A DNA stretch of 64,000 nt from Leucogyrophana mollusca (lineage: Eukaryota; Basidiomycota; Agaricomycetes; Boletales): the NCBI GenBank assembly GCA_021014945.1, contig MU266365.1, positions 1-64,000 on the forward strand, given 5' to 3'. Each line of letters starts with the position of its first letter. The stretch's first letter is position 1. Positions 36,917 through 46,681 of this stretch are shown one piece after another. A program made the translations under genes and the position numbers. A model generated the notes under the pieces. The model was not told where the DNA came from and did no database searches. It worked only from the letters and a program-made list of their open reading frames with translations.

Positions 36917-38284
36917 TCATGGAGTAACCAGGAATTCCTTCACCACCTCATACGTGAAAAATGATGTCGCGATACTAGGCGCCACTTTGACTGCAATAAA
37001 GAGGGGACACTCAGCAATCTGGACACGAGCGACAGGCATGGCTGCTTACGCAAATTGGGCCATAACCCACGATATAAGCCCTGGACGCCTTCCGTGCGAA
37101 GAATAGTTTGTAGCGCGTCTATTGCACCAGTATATTTATATCCCAGGCCTCCCGAGGCCATGCCTGTCACTTGCATCTTACGCCTTAGCACATCAAAGGG
37201 GTATGTCAACGTCTGAGATATCGATCCTGTGCCGAACAAGTTGCAGTTAGCTGATCACATCGTTTTTGCCAAGCACTCACCTGCTAGCGCACCGCACGTG
37301 AGCTTCCTGACAATGCTGCTCTTCCCCGGAGGCGTGATGACCCCCCGTAAGGCCTCGTACGCCGCAAAGTTGATGCCCACGTAAGGCGCAACACCCATTG
37401 CGGTCGGGATCAGGCCCCGATATAATCCGCGGATACCGCCCTCTTCACGCATTACTTTCAAAGCCATGCCTCGCATGGATAGCTCCGGCCTCGAGGATGC
37501 GCGTAGCTGGGAACTAGATGTATGATAGGCGGATGAAAGGCTTTGCTTGATGGAAGACACGGACATCGGAGCTGATTGCGAGGCCGGTTGCGACTGGATA
37601 GGTATACTCGCCGTCGCTATAGATAACCGAGAGCGGACGAGGTCTAGTGGGTATGTCGTACCTGTTGCATAACTAAGCACGGAGACATACTCAGCAACAC
37701 AAAATTTAACCCACAGACAGACGTAATCCCGGCCAAAGCGCCACTCGCTAACCGCTTCGGCGTATCAAGCTCTTTGGCTCCATAGGCTGTCATCCACTGC
37801 GGAGGGAACGTCAGAGACAAACACGGAGAAAGACTGTCGGCCTACCTTCTTTAGTTGCTCGTATGTTGTGAACTGCACAGCACTATAAGGCACTATCCGC
37901 AGACAGTTTATTCCGTTCCCTCTCATGAAGCCCTTAAACCCTTCTTCCCTCCACATCCTAACCAGACTTCGCCACACGCCCTTGTACTGACGATCCGATG
38001 ATCGCGGTTGTACTTGTCTAAAAAGCAATGTCAGTCTCCGATTGCAGAAGAAGCAATACAAAATATAGAAATAGCATTTCTGAACGCTATAGAAAGATTA
38101 GACGAGGGACTGACTGGATAATCTTTAGCCTTTCTAGCGGACTGACGACTGTCCGAGATGTGGCACCAGCGACACCTCCAGCAACGAAATAAGAAGCAAT
38201 CTCGGGCGTCCAGAATGCAGGTTTTTGAATCGTTGGCGCCATGGCTGGTGCAGACGATGTAGGTTGTTTCGACTCGGATGTCAT
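36917..38284 (-). CDS. Mitochondrial solute carrier (YPR011C / CoA-nucleotide carrier type)
   Basis: Six exons (38115-38284, 37846-38017, 37715-37796, 37281-37661, 37050-37226, 36917-36990) give 351 residues. Three repeats of about 100 residues carry the carrier signature: PLERLK, PLDLVR and PFDVLRR. The blocks FVAGGVAGATSRTVVSPLE, FMRGNGINCLRIVPYSAVQF and GLYRGLIPTAMGVAPYVGIN are those of the yeast YPR011C and SLC25A42/25A16 group, inner-membrane carriers for adenine nucleotides, CoA or (phospho)adenosine phosphosulfate. A Ser/Gln-rich insertion of about 40 residues sits in the matrix loop of repeat 2. A carrier for PAPS-type nucleotides would be a thematic neighbour of the MET22 phosphatase 2 kb away, but that is only suggestive. 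The start is at MTSESKQ; longer upstream frames lack similarity. Confidence 0.93.
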
Positions 38285-38628
38285 GATGGTGAACGCGGAA
38301 AGGGCATGAAGAGGCTCAACTGGAGGATTAAGGGTATGCTGTCCTATAAGATAAGCAGAATAAAGCGAAAGAGAGGAGCGAAGCCCTTGAAGCCCGCGTT
38401 CGGTGAATGCTATGTAGTGGATAAAGTGGCAGGATGACTGGAAGCAACAGAAAAGGCACCGCTCCGAAAAACAACACGTGGCTGTGACGCACAAAAACTT
38501 ACTGTCCATCGACTCCCGTCCCGACCGGAACAGGAACAGCCACCAACGTCTGACAGATGGTAATAAACCAGATGCAAATACACGATATCGATGTAATATT
38601 ATAAGATGCACGTATCCAGAACACAACT
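38285..38628. other. Intergenic, no gene seen
   Basis: Upstream flank of the carrier gene and 3' flank of surface-protein copy A. The frame running upstream of the carrier ATG is not conserved with the family. Confidence 0.5.
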
Positions 38629-40382
38629 TCAAGTCGACGTGGTCATAGCTTGTGAATAGTTCGGGGGAGGCAGCTCGCTCCCAGTGGCTGTCATCGCCGA
38701 AGCTCTATGCCCGCTGGAATGGGCTTGCACAAGAGGGCTAGTCTGTGGCACGAAAACCAAAATCAGTCGCGAAAGTCGTTGAGTTAACCGCCAAACACAC
38801 CTCTGCCGAGTTTTGGGTTTGATGGCCTCCTCCGGAAAATGTAGAGGGCGTTTCGGTTCTTGCAACTATTCCGTTGCCTCTCGTCTCCAGTGAAGAGGAA
38901 TAGGCCGAGACGCCGGTACCCGGAGTTACTCGCTCTCGTGGAGTTATAATTCTGTAGAGCTCTTGTTGCGCCGCTTGAGCCCCCTTCCAGCGTTTATAGA
39001 GGAAGGCTGCGGAAATGATGGCCGCGACGGCCACCGCGGCGGCCACAGCCACGCCTGCGATCGCCCCTGCTGAGAGGCCGCTGTGATGCGCATGAATACA
39101 AGGCACCACATCATCTCATTGCATCGCACCTCGTACTTGTGGACACTGGAGAGCCCACGTTAGGACTGTGTGGATGATCATTAGTACTTTAAAAGGGCTC
39201 AAGTGGTTTTGTTGACATACCCTGGTACACCCGAGGGGCTCTCCGAAGAAGCACTGAAATTCGCGTTACACACCCAACCACCACCCACACAATACACGAT
39301 CTCACCTCGCCAACGAAGTTAATGTCGCGTAGTCGATATTCAAAGACTGCCCACTAGTTTCAGGAAGGTTGGTTATAGTGAGCTGGTGTTGGCCGGAACC
39401 AAGATTATCGGCATAATAAAGCATGATCTGCGTGTACGACAACTGCTGGGTTGCGTTGTACGTGACAGAGGGCCCGTTGTCGAGCTTGACGGAGTACGGA
39501 CCATTGGAAAGACCGACAGTCCCATAGAGGGATATTATTTCGCCTGGTAGAGAGAAAAAACGTCAGCTACCCGCATGTTTCGAGCTCTTGACATACCCTT
39601 GAAAGAAACGGCCTCAGCTCTCCTGTACCACAACACAACAAGATCTTCTCACCGAGAAAGATAGCGTCGCACTAGCATCATAAGTACTGGTAGTGCTGAA
39701 TCACTGCATTAGCACACACTCCAGGGGTATGGATCGTATAATAACTTACTGCCCTGTCCCGTTGTTATAAAAATTCACATTCGTGGGATTACTACTCCAG
39801 GCTGGTTCTTGGTATTGAAATCTGGAATCCGTATCCTGAATCGTTTCCGTTACCAGTTGATCATTTGCCCCTCCCACTTCTGACTGCCACATAATCTACG
39901 AACATGTACATTTCAGCCTTCGCGTCCATTATAAGATAGCCAGAGAGAAAAACAAACCATATCTATATCCAAGTACACGCCAGACGTAGCGGTGTTTGTG
40001 ATAGAAACGGTGTGCATCCCTTGCTGCAGGCCGGTCATATTGAAGAGCGACACCTGAAACTCTCCATCTGTGTTGTTGCCGTTCAAGCCAGAATGGGTGG
40101 TCCCATCGACTTCCACAGAGTAAGTCCCATGATTGGATCGTTTAGCGCCGTATACTGAGAACGCTGTGCCATTGAAAGAAAATGTCGCCGCCCCGTTGTT
40201 GGCGGTGGTCAACGTAAATGTACCGAGGTAGTATCTGCACGGACTGCGATGAGCTTTGTGAATCGGTGAATCTGGACACCTTACAGGTCTGCGGATGTGT
40301 CGGCAGACGTTCCTGGGGCCCAAGTAGCATCATATTTTATGAGAGGGACCTTGTCATCGATGAGATTGGTGATGAGAGGCAT
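38629..40382 (-). CDS. Surface protein with two beta-sandwich repeats, TM helix and PPxY tail (copy A)
   Basis: Ten exons (40285-40382, 39958-40234, 39750-39895, 39653-39695, the single base 39597, 39306-39543, 39221-39253, 39130-39165, 38801-39080, 38629-38742) give 421 residues. Two related extracytoplasmic domains occur: one with FNGTAFSVYGAKRSNHGTYS (about 55-130) and one with GEIISLYGTVGLSNGPYS (about 190-270). These resemble lectin-like jelly-roll modules of basidiomycete membrane proteins. N-glycosylation sequons are frequent. A Ser-rich stalk, a helix (GAIAGVAVAAAVAVAAIISA) and a basic stop-transfer KRWKGAQ follow. The cytoplasmic tail ends in ELPPPNYSQA, a PPxY motif. No signal peptide is visible. 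Copies B and C are tandem paralogues. Function is unknown. See the findings for the single-base exon. Confidence 0.8.
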
Positions 40383-40888
40383 TGGGTAGATATGACGGCG
40401 GGGAGAACAATGAGGCAATGGAAGCCTCTGTCAAGACGTCAATTTTCCAATCGGCGAAGAGGGAATCACGGTGACCCTGCGCGCTCCATGCGGCAATCCT
40501 TTTAGCCTGGGATCAAAGTAGTGCACTGAAATCGGCCATTAGTGCACGCGGACGCCACACACACGGTTACTTGACGTGTCCGACTCCAAGAGTATTTTGT
40601 GCTCTTCCATTTTGCGCTGGAAGGGTTCCACGGGGACCCAGTACGGGCGGTTCATGTGCGAGCGGAATTCGTCAAAAACGTTGCCAATATATATAATGAC
40701 TGTGGTAATGTCTAAATGATGATTCAGAGATCTATATTCGGTCTCCGCGAAATGATAAGATGTTGGAATCGACATTTTGCACTGAGTGCCCACGATCCGC
40801 CTGGCCCTGAGCAAGCCGTCTCGTACTGATCAGCGACGTGAGGACTCTGGTTTTTATCTTTTCCTGACAGGTCTCATGTGTTGAATAC
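40383..40888. other. Intergenic, divergent promoters of copy A and MET22
   Basis: Upstream regions of two divergent genes. Minus-strand frames at 40539-41409 run antisense to MET22 and have no domain. No separate signal-peptide exon for copy A could be found here. Confidence 0.45.
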
Positions 40889-42246
40889 ATGCTATTCCAG
40901 CGAGTGCGACTGCTCGCGTCTTTATCTGTCTTCCGTCCCAGGCGTTTCCAATCCACAATGTCCACTTCATTCCTAACAGAGAAACAAGTAGCGATCTCCG
41001 CCGTCCGGAGAGCCTGCCTCCTCACTTCATCCGTGTTCAACAAACTGGTCAAGAATGAGACCCTCACAAAGGAAGACAAATCGCCCGTCACTGGTTCGCT
41101 TCTGATCGGGTTAATTGAAATCTTGGCTTGATGCTCATCATACCGAATTGCTCTGCAGTCGGTGACTATGCCGCACAGGCTGTAGTCAACATCATCCTCA
41201 AGCGCGCCTTCCCTGACGACCCCATCGTCGGAGAAGAAGACGCCGACGACCTCAAGAAAGACCCAGCCCTCACGAAACGCGTCGTAGAACTCGCCAACGA
41301 GGCACTCCAGGCTGATCTTGGCCTTGGCGAGATGGCTGAGTGGGGCATCGGTCCCGGTCCGGAGAAGAGCGCAGAGGAGTTGCTGGGTGCCATCGATCAA
41401 GGAAACCACGTAGGTGGACCACTGGGACGTAAGTGATCAAGTGTGAAGCCAGTGCTAGGAGTCTGATGTAGTATCACAGGCATGTGGACTCTTGACCCCA
41501 TCGATGGCACTAAGGGGTTCCTGAGAGGGGGTCAATATGCTGTCTGTCTCGCACTGATCATCGATGGTCATGTTGAGCTCGGAGTAATTGGCTGCCCCAA
41601 TTTACCTTACGACCCATCAGACCCTGAGGGCCCAAGGGGCTGCATCTTTGTAGCTGTTCGTGGTCAAGGCGCGCAGCAGGTAGGCGCCACTTTAGTGTGC
41701 ACAATCATAAACCAACACGGAACTATCCTATAGATGACGCTATCAGGTGCAAACCCTGCCCCAGTAACCATCCCTGAAATTGCCCCGGGTGCTCTTAACT
41801 TCCTGGAATCTGTTGAGGCTGCACACTCAGATCATTCGTTCAACAACCGCGTTTCTACTTCCCTCAATATCTCGAGGGCGCCTACACGGATGGACAGCCA
41901 GGCGAAATACTGTTGTCTGGCTAGAGGTGACGGTGGCGTTTACCTCCGCATGCCTACGAAGGCCGGTTACAAGGAGAAAATATGGGTTAGTGACCGGTTG
42001 TAAGTCGTGGGTACGACATTCTGACTGCCCCTACAGGACCATGCATCTGGGAACGTTCTTGTAGAAGAGGCGGGAGGTATCGTCACGGATTCGCGAGGAC
42101 TGGCGCTCAATTTCGGACTAGGGAAGACTCTAGGAGACAATTACGGAGTTATTGCCGCCCGGAGCGACGTTCACAAGAAGGTCCTTGAGGCGGTTCAACA
42201 AGCTAGAGCTGCTGAAGAAGAAGAGATTGCCAAAGCAAAAGCGTAG
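40889..42246 (+). CDS. MET22: 3'(2'),5'-bisphosphate nucleotidase
   Basis: Five exons (40889-41093, 41159-41428, 41480-41679, 41734-41985, 42037-42246) give 378 residues. This is the Li+/Na+-sensitive, Mg2+-dependent phosphatase that converts PAP to AMP and so protects RNA processing and sulfate assimilation. It belongs to the inositol monophosphatase fold: GEEDADD and DPIDGTKGFLRG supply the metal-binding acids, and WDHASGNVLVEEAGG the C-terminal one. PTRMDSQAKYC is typical of Hal2/Met22. The first ATG adds 23 residues rich in Arg and hydrophobic residues with no acid (LFQRVRLLASLSVFRPRRF), which looks like a mitochondrial leader. A second ATG at 40958 gives the usual cytosolic start, MSTSFLTEKQ. 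Both could be used. Confidence 0.95.
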
Positions 42247-42411
42247 CTTACTATGAGTGCGAGGTTAATACCATCCTCAACGCCTGGGGCAATCCGCCCC
42301 GCCCCTCCGCCGTGTTATTGCTGCACTTGAATATTGTGATGATGAGCCCGGAGTGCATCTGGACCGGGTACCGGGGCACGCATGGTATAGGTTTGTCTTT
42401 GATATTGACAT

Positions 42412-43660
42412 TTAATCTTCCATCGAATTCGAGTCCGCCGTAAAACTATGGCGTGTCCTTGCTAACACAGCCCAGACAAGCCCCGAGATATCATTCGAGT
42501 GCACATGCGTGTCCACAACGTCCCCCAGATCAACGTCCGCCCCGTCCATCCGAACTTCGGCAGCTGCGAGCTGCCTCGTGTTCGGTATGAACAGCAGCTT
42601 GATCGTCACCTCCCTACCATTCACAGCGTACTTCAGCCTGAGTTCATTGTCGGTTTCGGAGTGTGACGATACCAGCGAGAGGAGCGACCGATGAAGCGTC
42701 AAGGACGCCGAGAACCAGTCATATAGCCCACCTATCCTCCCGTCTTCCTCTACCTCTCCCTCTGCCACCTTCATCTTCTCCACCTCGGCCCTCGCGGCTC
42801 TCAGCCGCTCCACTTCACCCACCCCGGCCTTCACATTCTCTTTAACGCGCGCAATGCGCTCGTTCACATCCTGTAGCGCCTCATCAACAGCTTGCATCTC
42901 TGCAACCTGTTCTTCCAGCTGCTGACTCGCTGACTTGACTGTTAGCCGTGGGTGCGGATAAGTTTGTCGGAGGCGCGTCAGTTGCAGGCGTGCGTCGAGT
43001 ATTTTCTGGGATAGACTCGAGGCTTCTTCAGTTAGCGCTTTAGCTCGGTTGTAGTCTACTCAGTTCCTTGAGCTCCTCGCTGACCGGTGATTCAACGCGT
43101 GAACGCACCTTCCTCAACCAACGGGGCCAACACCTTCACATCCCCCCTTTTCTCCTCTAAGCGCCCTTTTGCAGCCTTCAACGCGCTTTTCTTTTCTTCA
43201 TTACGCACTCTTAGTTCCTCATTCCCCGCTGAAGTCACGAGCGGCGCGTCGTCTGCTACAATTGTTTTGATGTACTTGTCCTTTGCGTTTTGTTCGAGGT
43301 ATTGGAACTTGAGTCGACGAAGGAAGGACTGGGTGAGGTAAACACGCAGAGTTCCGTAAGGACACAACCCGAACTTGATACCAGGTAAGAACCAGCCACT
43401 CGAGCACTCACAACTTGTGCAGCGACGTCACTCCGAACAACCGCCGGGTCTCTCAGAGACCCGTCGCCTTCCCCGTTCCCATCCGCATCCTCATCGAGCC
43501 CCTCGAAACGATACTCTTTTAACTGCACATGCGCATCCAAAATTCTTAGCTTCGCCGCCTCCAAGCTCGCTTGGAGTGCGCGTGCTACGTCGACTGTGGC
43601 CGTGGTGGCGGCGGCCTTGAGTGTGGGGTCCGCGGTCGCGGTCAAGGGGCTGTTTGACAT
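42412..43660 (-). CDS. SOS7: Kinetochore protein Sos7
   Basis: Three exons (43412-43660, 43109-43328, 42412-43043) give 366 residues. The conserved Sos7 block SFLRRLKFQYLEQNAKDKYI is rebuilt at the first intron. It is followed by long coiled coils (about 115-250, with KILDARLQLTRLRQ and PHPRLTV) and a C-terminal globular part containing LYDWFSASL. Sos7 partners Spc7/KNL1 at the outer kinetochore, in the position of animal Zwint. A low-complexity Asp/Gly insert lies near residues 55-70 (DEDADGNGEGDG). The last intron uses acceptor CCGAG. It is convergent with MET22 (165 bp between stop codons). Confidence 0.88.
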
Positions 43661-43829
43661 GATCGAATTCGAACGCGCTATATATCCTGCTGCGTCCGAG
43701 CGGAGTCTGAGCCTGAGTCTTGGAGAGATCAACGTTGGGAGCCAAGGTGTAGAACGGTCACGTGTGTCTTATCGTGACAGAGGTCGCGTAATAGGCCGCC
43801 TCGGACCATTTATGTAGAATTAATGAAGC

Positions 43830-44370
43830 TTGAAGATGGACGTTCAAGTTCGTCTATGCTCTCGATCTCGAACTTCGCTGCCAGACTTCGACCACATATC
43901 TCATCTCCTTAAAGCTCTGTCTGTACGGAGCCGCTGCAATCCAAGACGAAGACCAATAATAACGACCGCGCTGACAGTGTTCGAAGGGTGGGCTGCAGGT
44001 CTCAATATTCACACTTTCGAGTTCCCTAAGTTCGAGTTTGATGAACAAGCCACAACTCCTCTTGTCTGGCTCGGACGACGGGAGTGTCTTACTTGGGACG
44101 CGTTCAATGCCTCGGCGAAGGACGTCACCGACACTTCCACGTCGAGAGGTTTTGCGATATCACGAAAAGTTCAATTCGTGGCAGCCCGCGACACAACGAA
44201 ACTGTATATATGTATATGTCTGGGATATCGTCGCTGGTTCGCTTATCAAGCACGTCGAAGGGCACGGCAGCTCTATATCTTGTATGGCTTTCGAATCGCA
44301 CCGCCGGGAAGGAGCTCGTAATAGAGACCAGACACTGAAATACTTGGTAAGTATGCGGCTTGGGATCTAA
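43830..44370 (+). pseudogene. WD40-like relic
   Basis: Two fragments of a beta-propeller repeat are visible: LLLSGSDDGSVL at about 44053-44090, and YVWDIVAGSLIKHVEGHGSS in the same frame at about 44210-44270. Between them the coding sense moves to another frame (TWDAFNASAKDV at about 44090), so at least two frame changes separate the blocks. I could not rescue a continuous protein with canonical introns, and nothing recognisable flanks it. It is most likely a decayed gene. Confidence 0.4.
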
Positions 44371-45124
44371 ATCCGCAACGACGACACTGAACTTGAGAAG
44401 AATGAGAGAACACCTAGAACCTAGGAGTTGGCGTACGACATACTGCGCGCGGCCTACGGTGATTGGTAAGTTGTCACATGTGCGTTACTGGCAACGTTGA
44501 TGTGGGGTAGAGTGGATTGTCTATCGATAAAGACACTGCATCACCCGATGAACAGCAATTCCTGTCGGGCTGCAGGGATCACAGTCCACAGCTCTGTAGT
44601 ATTTTCTGCGCTGCGGTGCGAGTTGCAAGCTCACAGTGATATCATTACTAGTGCGTCAACATTAATCTTCGGAGAGGCTGATTTTGTTGCAATAATCAGG
44701 CATGGATATGCAAGTTACCTTGATTCCTTCAAACTGGTCTCCTTCGTGGCCGTCCTTTCACCAGGGAGTTTGCAAGACAAACCAGACGACATTGCTCATA
44801 AGAATCGTCGTATAAATGGAATGTGAGTATGACGGTAATCCGTTGTTGGATGTGAGTATTTCATCTGTTCAATTCCCAGCCAGAATCCCACCGACATCCA
44901 ATAGCCCCTATCATACCTGCAACCTGCAGCCGTTTCAATCAGGCTTCATCCGCGCAAAAGAGAGTCCAATTCTAGTCGCACTTACGGTGCTCGCTACCAA
45001 GGAAGCGGGATTCGACAATATTGATTTAAAGCCATGCCATCTCTTCCCAGCTATCTCACTCTGACGTGCTACGCCTCTACTACCGGTACCCCGAACGATG
45101 CGCGAGGATGTGAGCTTTCCTCGC
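44371..45124. other. Intergenic, no gene seen
   Basis: Short frames only. Some words between 44400 and 44460 could be the decayed continuation of the WD40-like relic, but this is not certain. Confidence 0.4.
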
Positions 45125-45568
45125 TCACGCCTTCAAGACCCCATTGCACACATGGTAATGGTCCGCATACTGGATATGGTTATCATAATTTTTTGTTTCA
45201 TTCCAGATTTGTTTATCGCCGCCTTGGACTAGAAGACGTGTCAGAGTGGCCCATAACTTTGATTGACAATGCATACCGAGCCAGTGGTCGACGGCGCAGT
45301 CTTTGTAAGACAGGAAGAAGAGGTAGTTGTGGGGAAATTGGGCAACGAATGAATTGACCGAGCGGCTGACGTCTTTGCTGAGGGGTTCACATTTTGAGCA
45401 TTTGCCGTGCTCAAGGGTGCCCCCGTAGAGTCGTTGTGATTTCCCGTGGCAGTACCCCTCGGAGTAAACATCCAAACCCCAGGAGCCTTTGTGAGACCTG
45501 TAGGAGCAACCGGCGCTCGCGAGGCCAGCAGCGGCAATTAGGCCCACGAAAGATTGCTTGATTAGCAT
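45125..45568 (-). CDS. Small secreted cysteine-rich protein
   Basis: One exon of 147 residues from the ATG at 45568. The N-terminus MLIKQSFVGLIAAAGLASAG is a classical signal peptide, with cleavage likely just before the first Cys. The mature part of about 127 residues has at least seven cysteines (GCSY, GYCHG, KCSKC, KDC, MHCQ, HVCNG), suggesting disulfides and export. In-frame ATGs at 45586 and 45595 would spoil the signal peptide; a TTACCAG just before 45568 could instead be a splice acceptor. I do not recognise the family, and no toxin or effector function can be claimed. A degraded copy lies 24 kb away at 20690-21075. Confidence 0.6.
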   Translation of the reverse strand: MLIKQSFVGLIAAAGLASAGCSYRSHKGSWGLDVYSEGYCHGKSQRLYGGTLEHGKCSKCEPLSKDVSRSVNSFVAQFPHNYLFFLSYKDCAVDHWLGMHCQSKLWATLTRLLVQGGDKQIWNETKNYDNHIQYADHYHVCNGVLKA

Positions 45569-46675
45569 CCTGGTAACTTGAAACATATGATCCATCGGAG
45601 GGGATGACAATGACTAACATGCTACACACCCGTCAACTGTTGTTAGTGAGAGCTTGAATTCAGTGCGGAGGGTAGTCGAGGATGCGTTAGATTCCCTTAT
45701 AATGTCGGATTAAATTGTAAGGGGAGCCCCTCCTATCCATATCATGACCCACTCCTTGAGTATATTGACGGATGACATTGAAGACACGATGACCGCACCA
45801 GGGTCCCGTATCCACATCGAATCATTATGTATTATCCACCAAAGCAGAACCACTTGGTATGAAAGATTGGCAGTCCCCTTGGTGGGGGTTGACACGTTGA
45901 CAGTCCGATGGCAGTCTTGGAGGGGGGCAGGAGAGTAGTGTACGGGAGGGGTAAGGAATGTAGGACGCACCAAATAAGTACATGCAGGGCTGCCGGAATC
46001 TCTCCGTGGGGTGAGTGGAGGACGCGTTCTCGACGTGCCATGTATTCAGGTTGATCTGACTGGATCTTGACATGCTTGACAGCATGTTAAGGAGAATCAC
46101 TACTAGCCGGTCGCCGTTATATAAGTTAACATGTCGGCAGGCAAGCACAAGACTGATGCTCCAAGATGCCTCGGCGCCCATGTGGGTTTGTGATACTCGT
46201 CGTCGTACTTCTCCAGCCAACCACTCATAAACTGGACTGCGCCGAGAGTTGAGCTAGTCAAGCTAGTCAAGGACCAAGCACTTGCTGACGCTCCACATCA
46301 CAGGGTGGACCACACCCGGGCCCCGTCGAGTCAGAATAGTTGTTGGATAAAGAACGTGCCAGTGTAGTCCGTACCAAATAGGCAACATGGGCTGAAGGTG
46401 GTAGTAAAGATTGGAAGGACTCCCCTATCTAATATTCAGACAGGATTCCTCTGCTTATATCAACTCTCACAGAGATGTGACATATCGAGGAGGGAGATGG
46501 GCAATTAAGAAGGAGAAAAAATCATGAAGTAAAAAAAATCCCACACGACACAAAGCATGAAGAGAAGTACGGATCGCGCTAGCAAGAATCCTGAGGAGTC
46601 GGGGAGTGTTGGTGTAGAATGTACTAAGTAGGAAACATACGGTGTATGGTAAGAGCAAAGATCGGAAGGACTCCC
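45569..46675. other. Intergenic with duplicated 3'-flank fragments
   Basis: No gene is supported. The stretch contains degenerate copies of sequence from the 3' end of surface-protein copy B (see the repeat entries) and a short tandem repeat of about 10 bases (ctagtcaag) at 46255-46270. Confidence 0.5.
46356..46430. repeat. 75-bp duplicate of the copy-B 3' end, distal unit
   Basis: It aligns over its full length with 46606-46681. The last 18 bases (ggaaggactcccctatct) are identical and the rest is about two-thirds identical. A third, weaker match starts near 45957. It looks like an old duplication of the end of a surface-protein gene. Confidence 0.7.
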
Positions 46676-46681
46676 CTATCT
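46606..46681. repeat. 76-bp duplicate overlapping the copy-B stop codon, proximal unit
   Basis: Partner of 46356-46430, about 250 bp away. It covers the stop codon of copy B at 46676-46678 and its immediate 3' flank. Confidence 0.7.

Noticed and set aside
37255..37680. Treating the carrier fragments as separate genes
   Set aside because: All six pieces join with matching phases into one complete three-repeat carrier.
39597..39612. A 16-nt exon (GCC GTT TCT TTC AAG G) in copy A instead of the 1-nt exon
   Set aside because: It fits frame in copy A, but neither B nor C has a matching acceptor, and it inserts five residues into a motif that aligns perfectly without them. The TTTCTTTCAAG stretch also makes a good polypyrimidine tract and acceptor.
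40732..41409. 225-residue minus-strand frame antisense to MET22
   Set aside because: It mirrors the codon structure of the real gene on the other strand and has no recognisable domain.
45125..45568. Calling the small cysteine-rich protein a toxin or effector
   Set aside because: Only the signal peptide and cysteines are visible; no known family motif supports a specific role.
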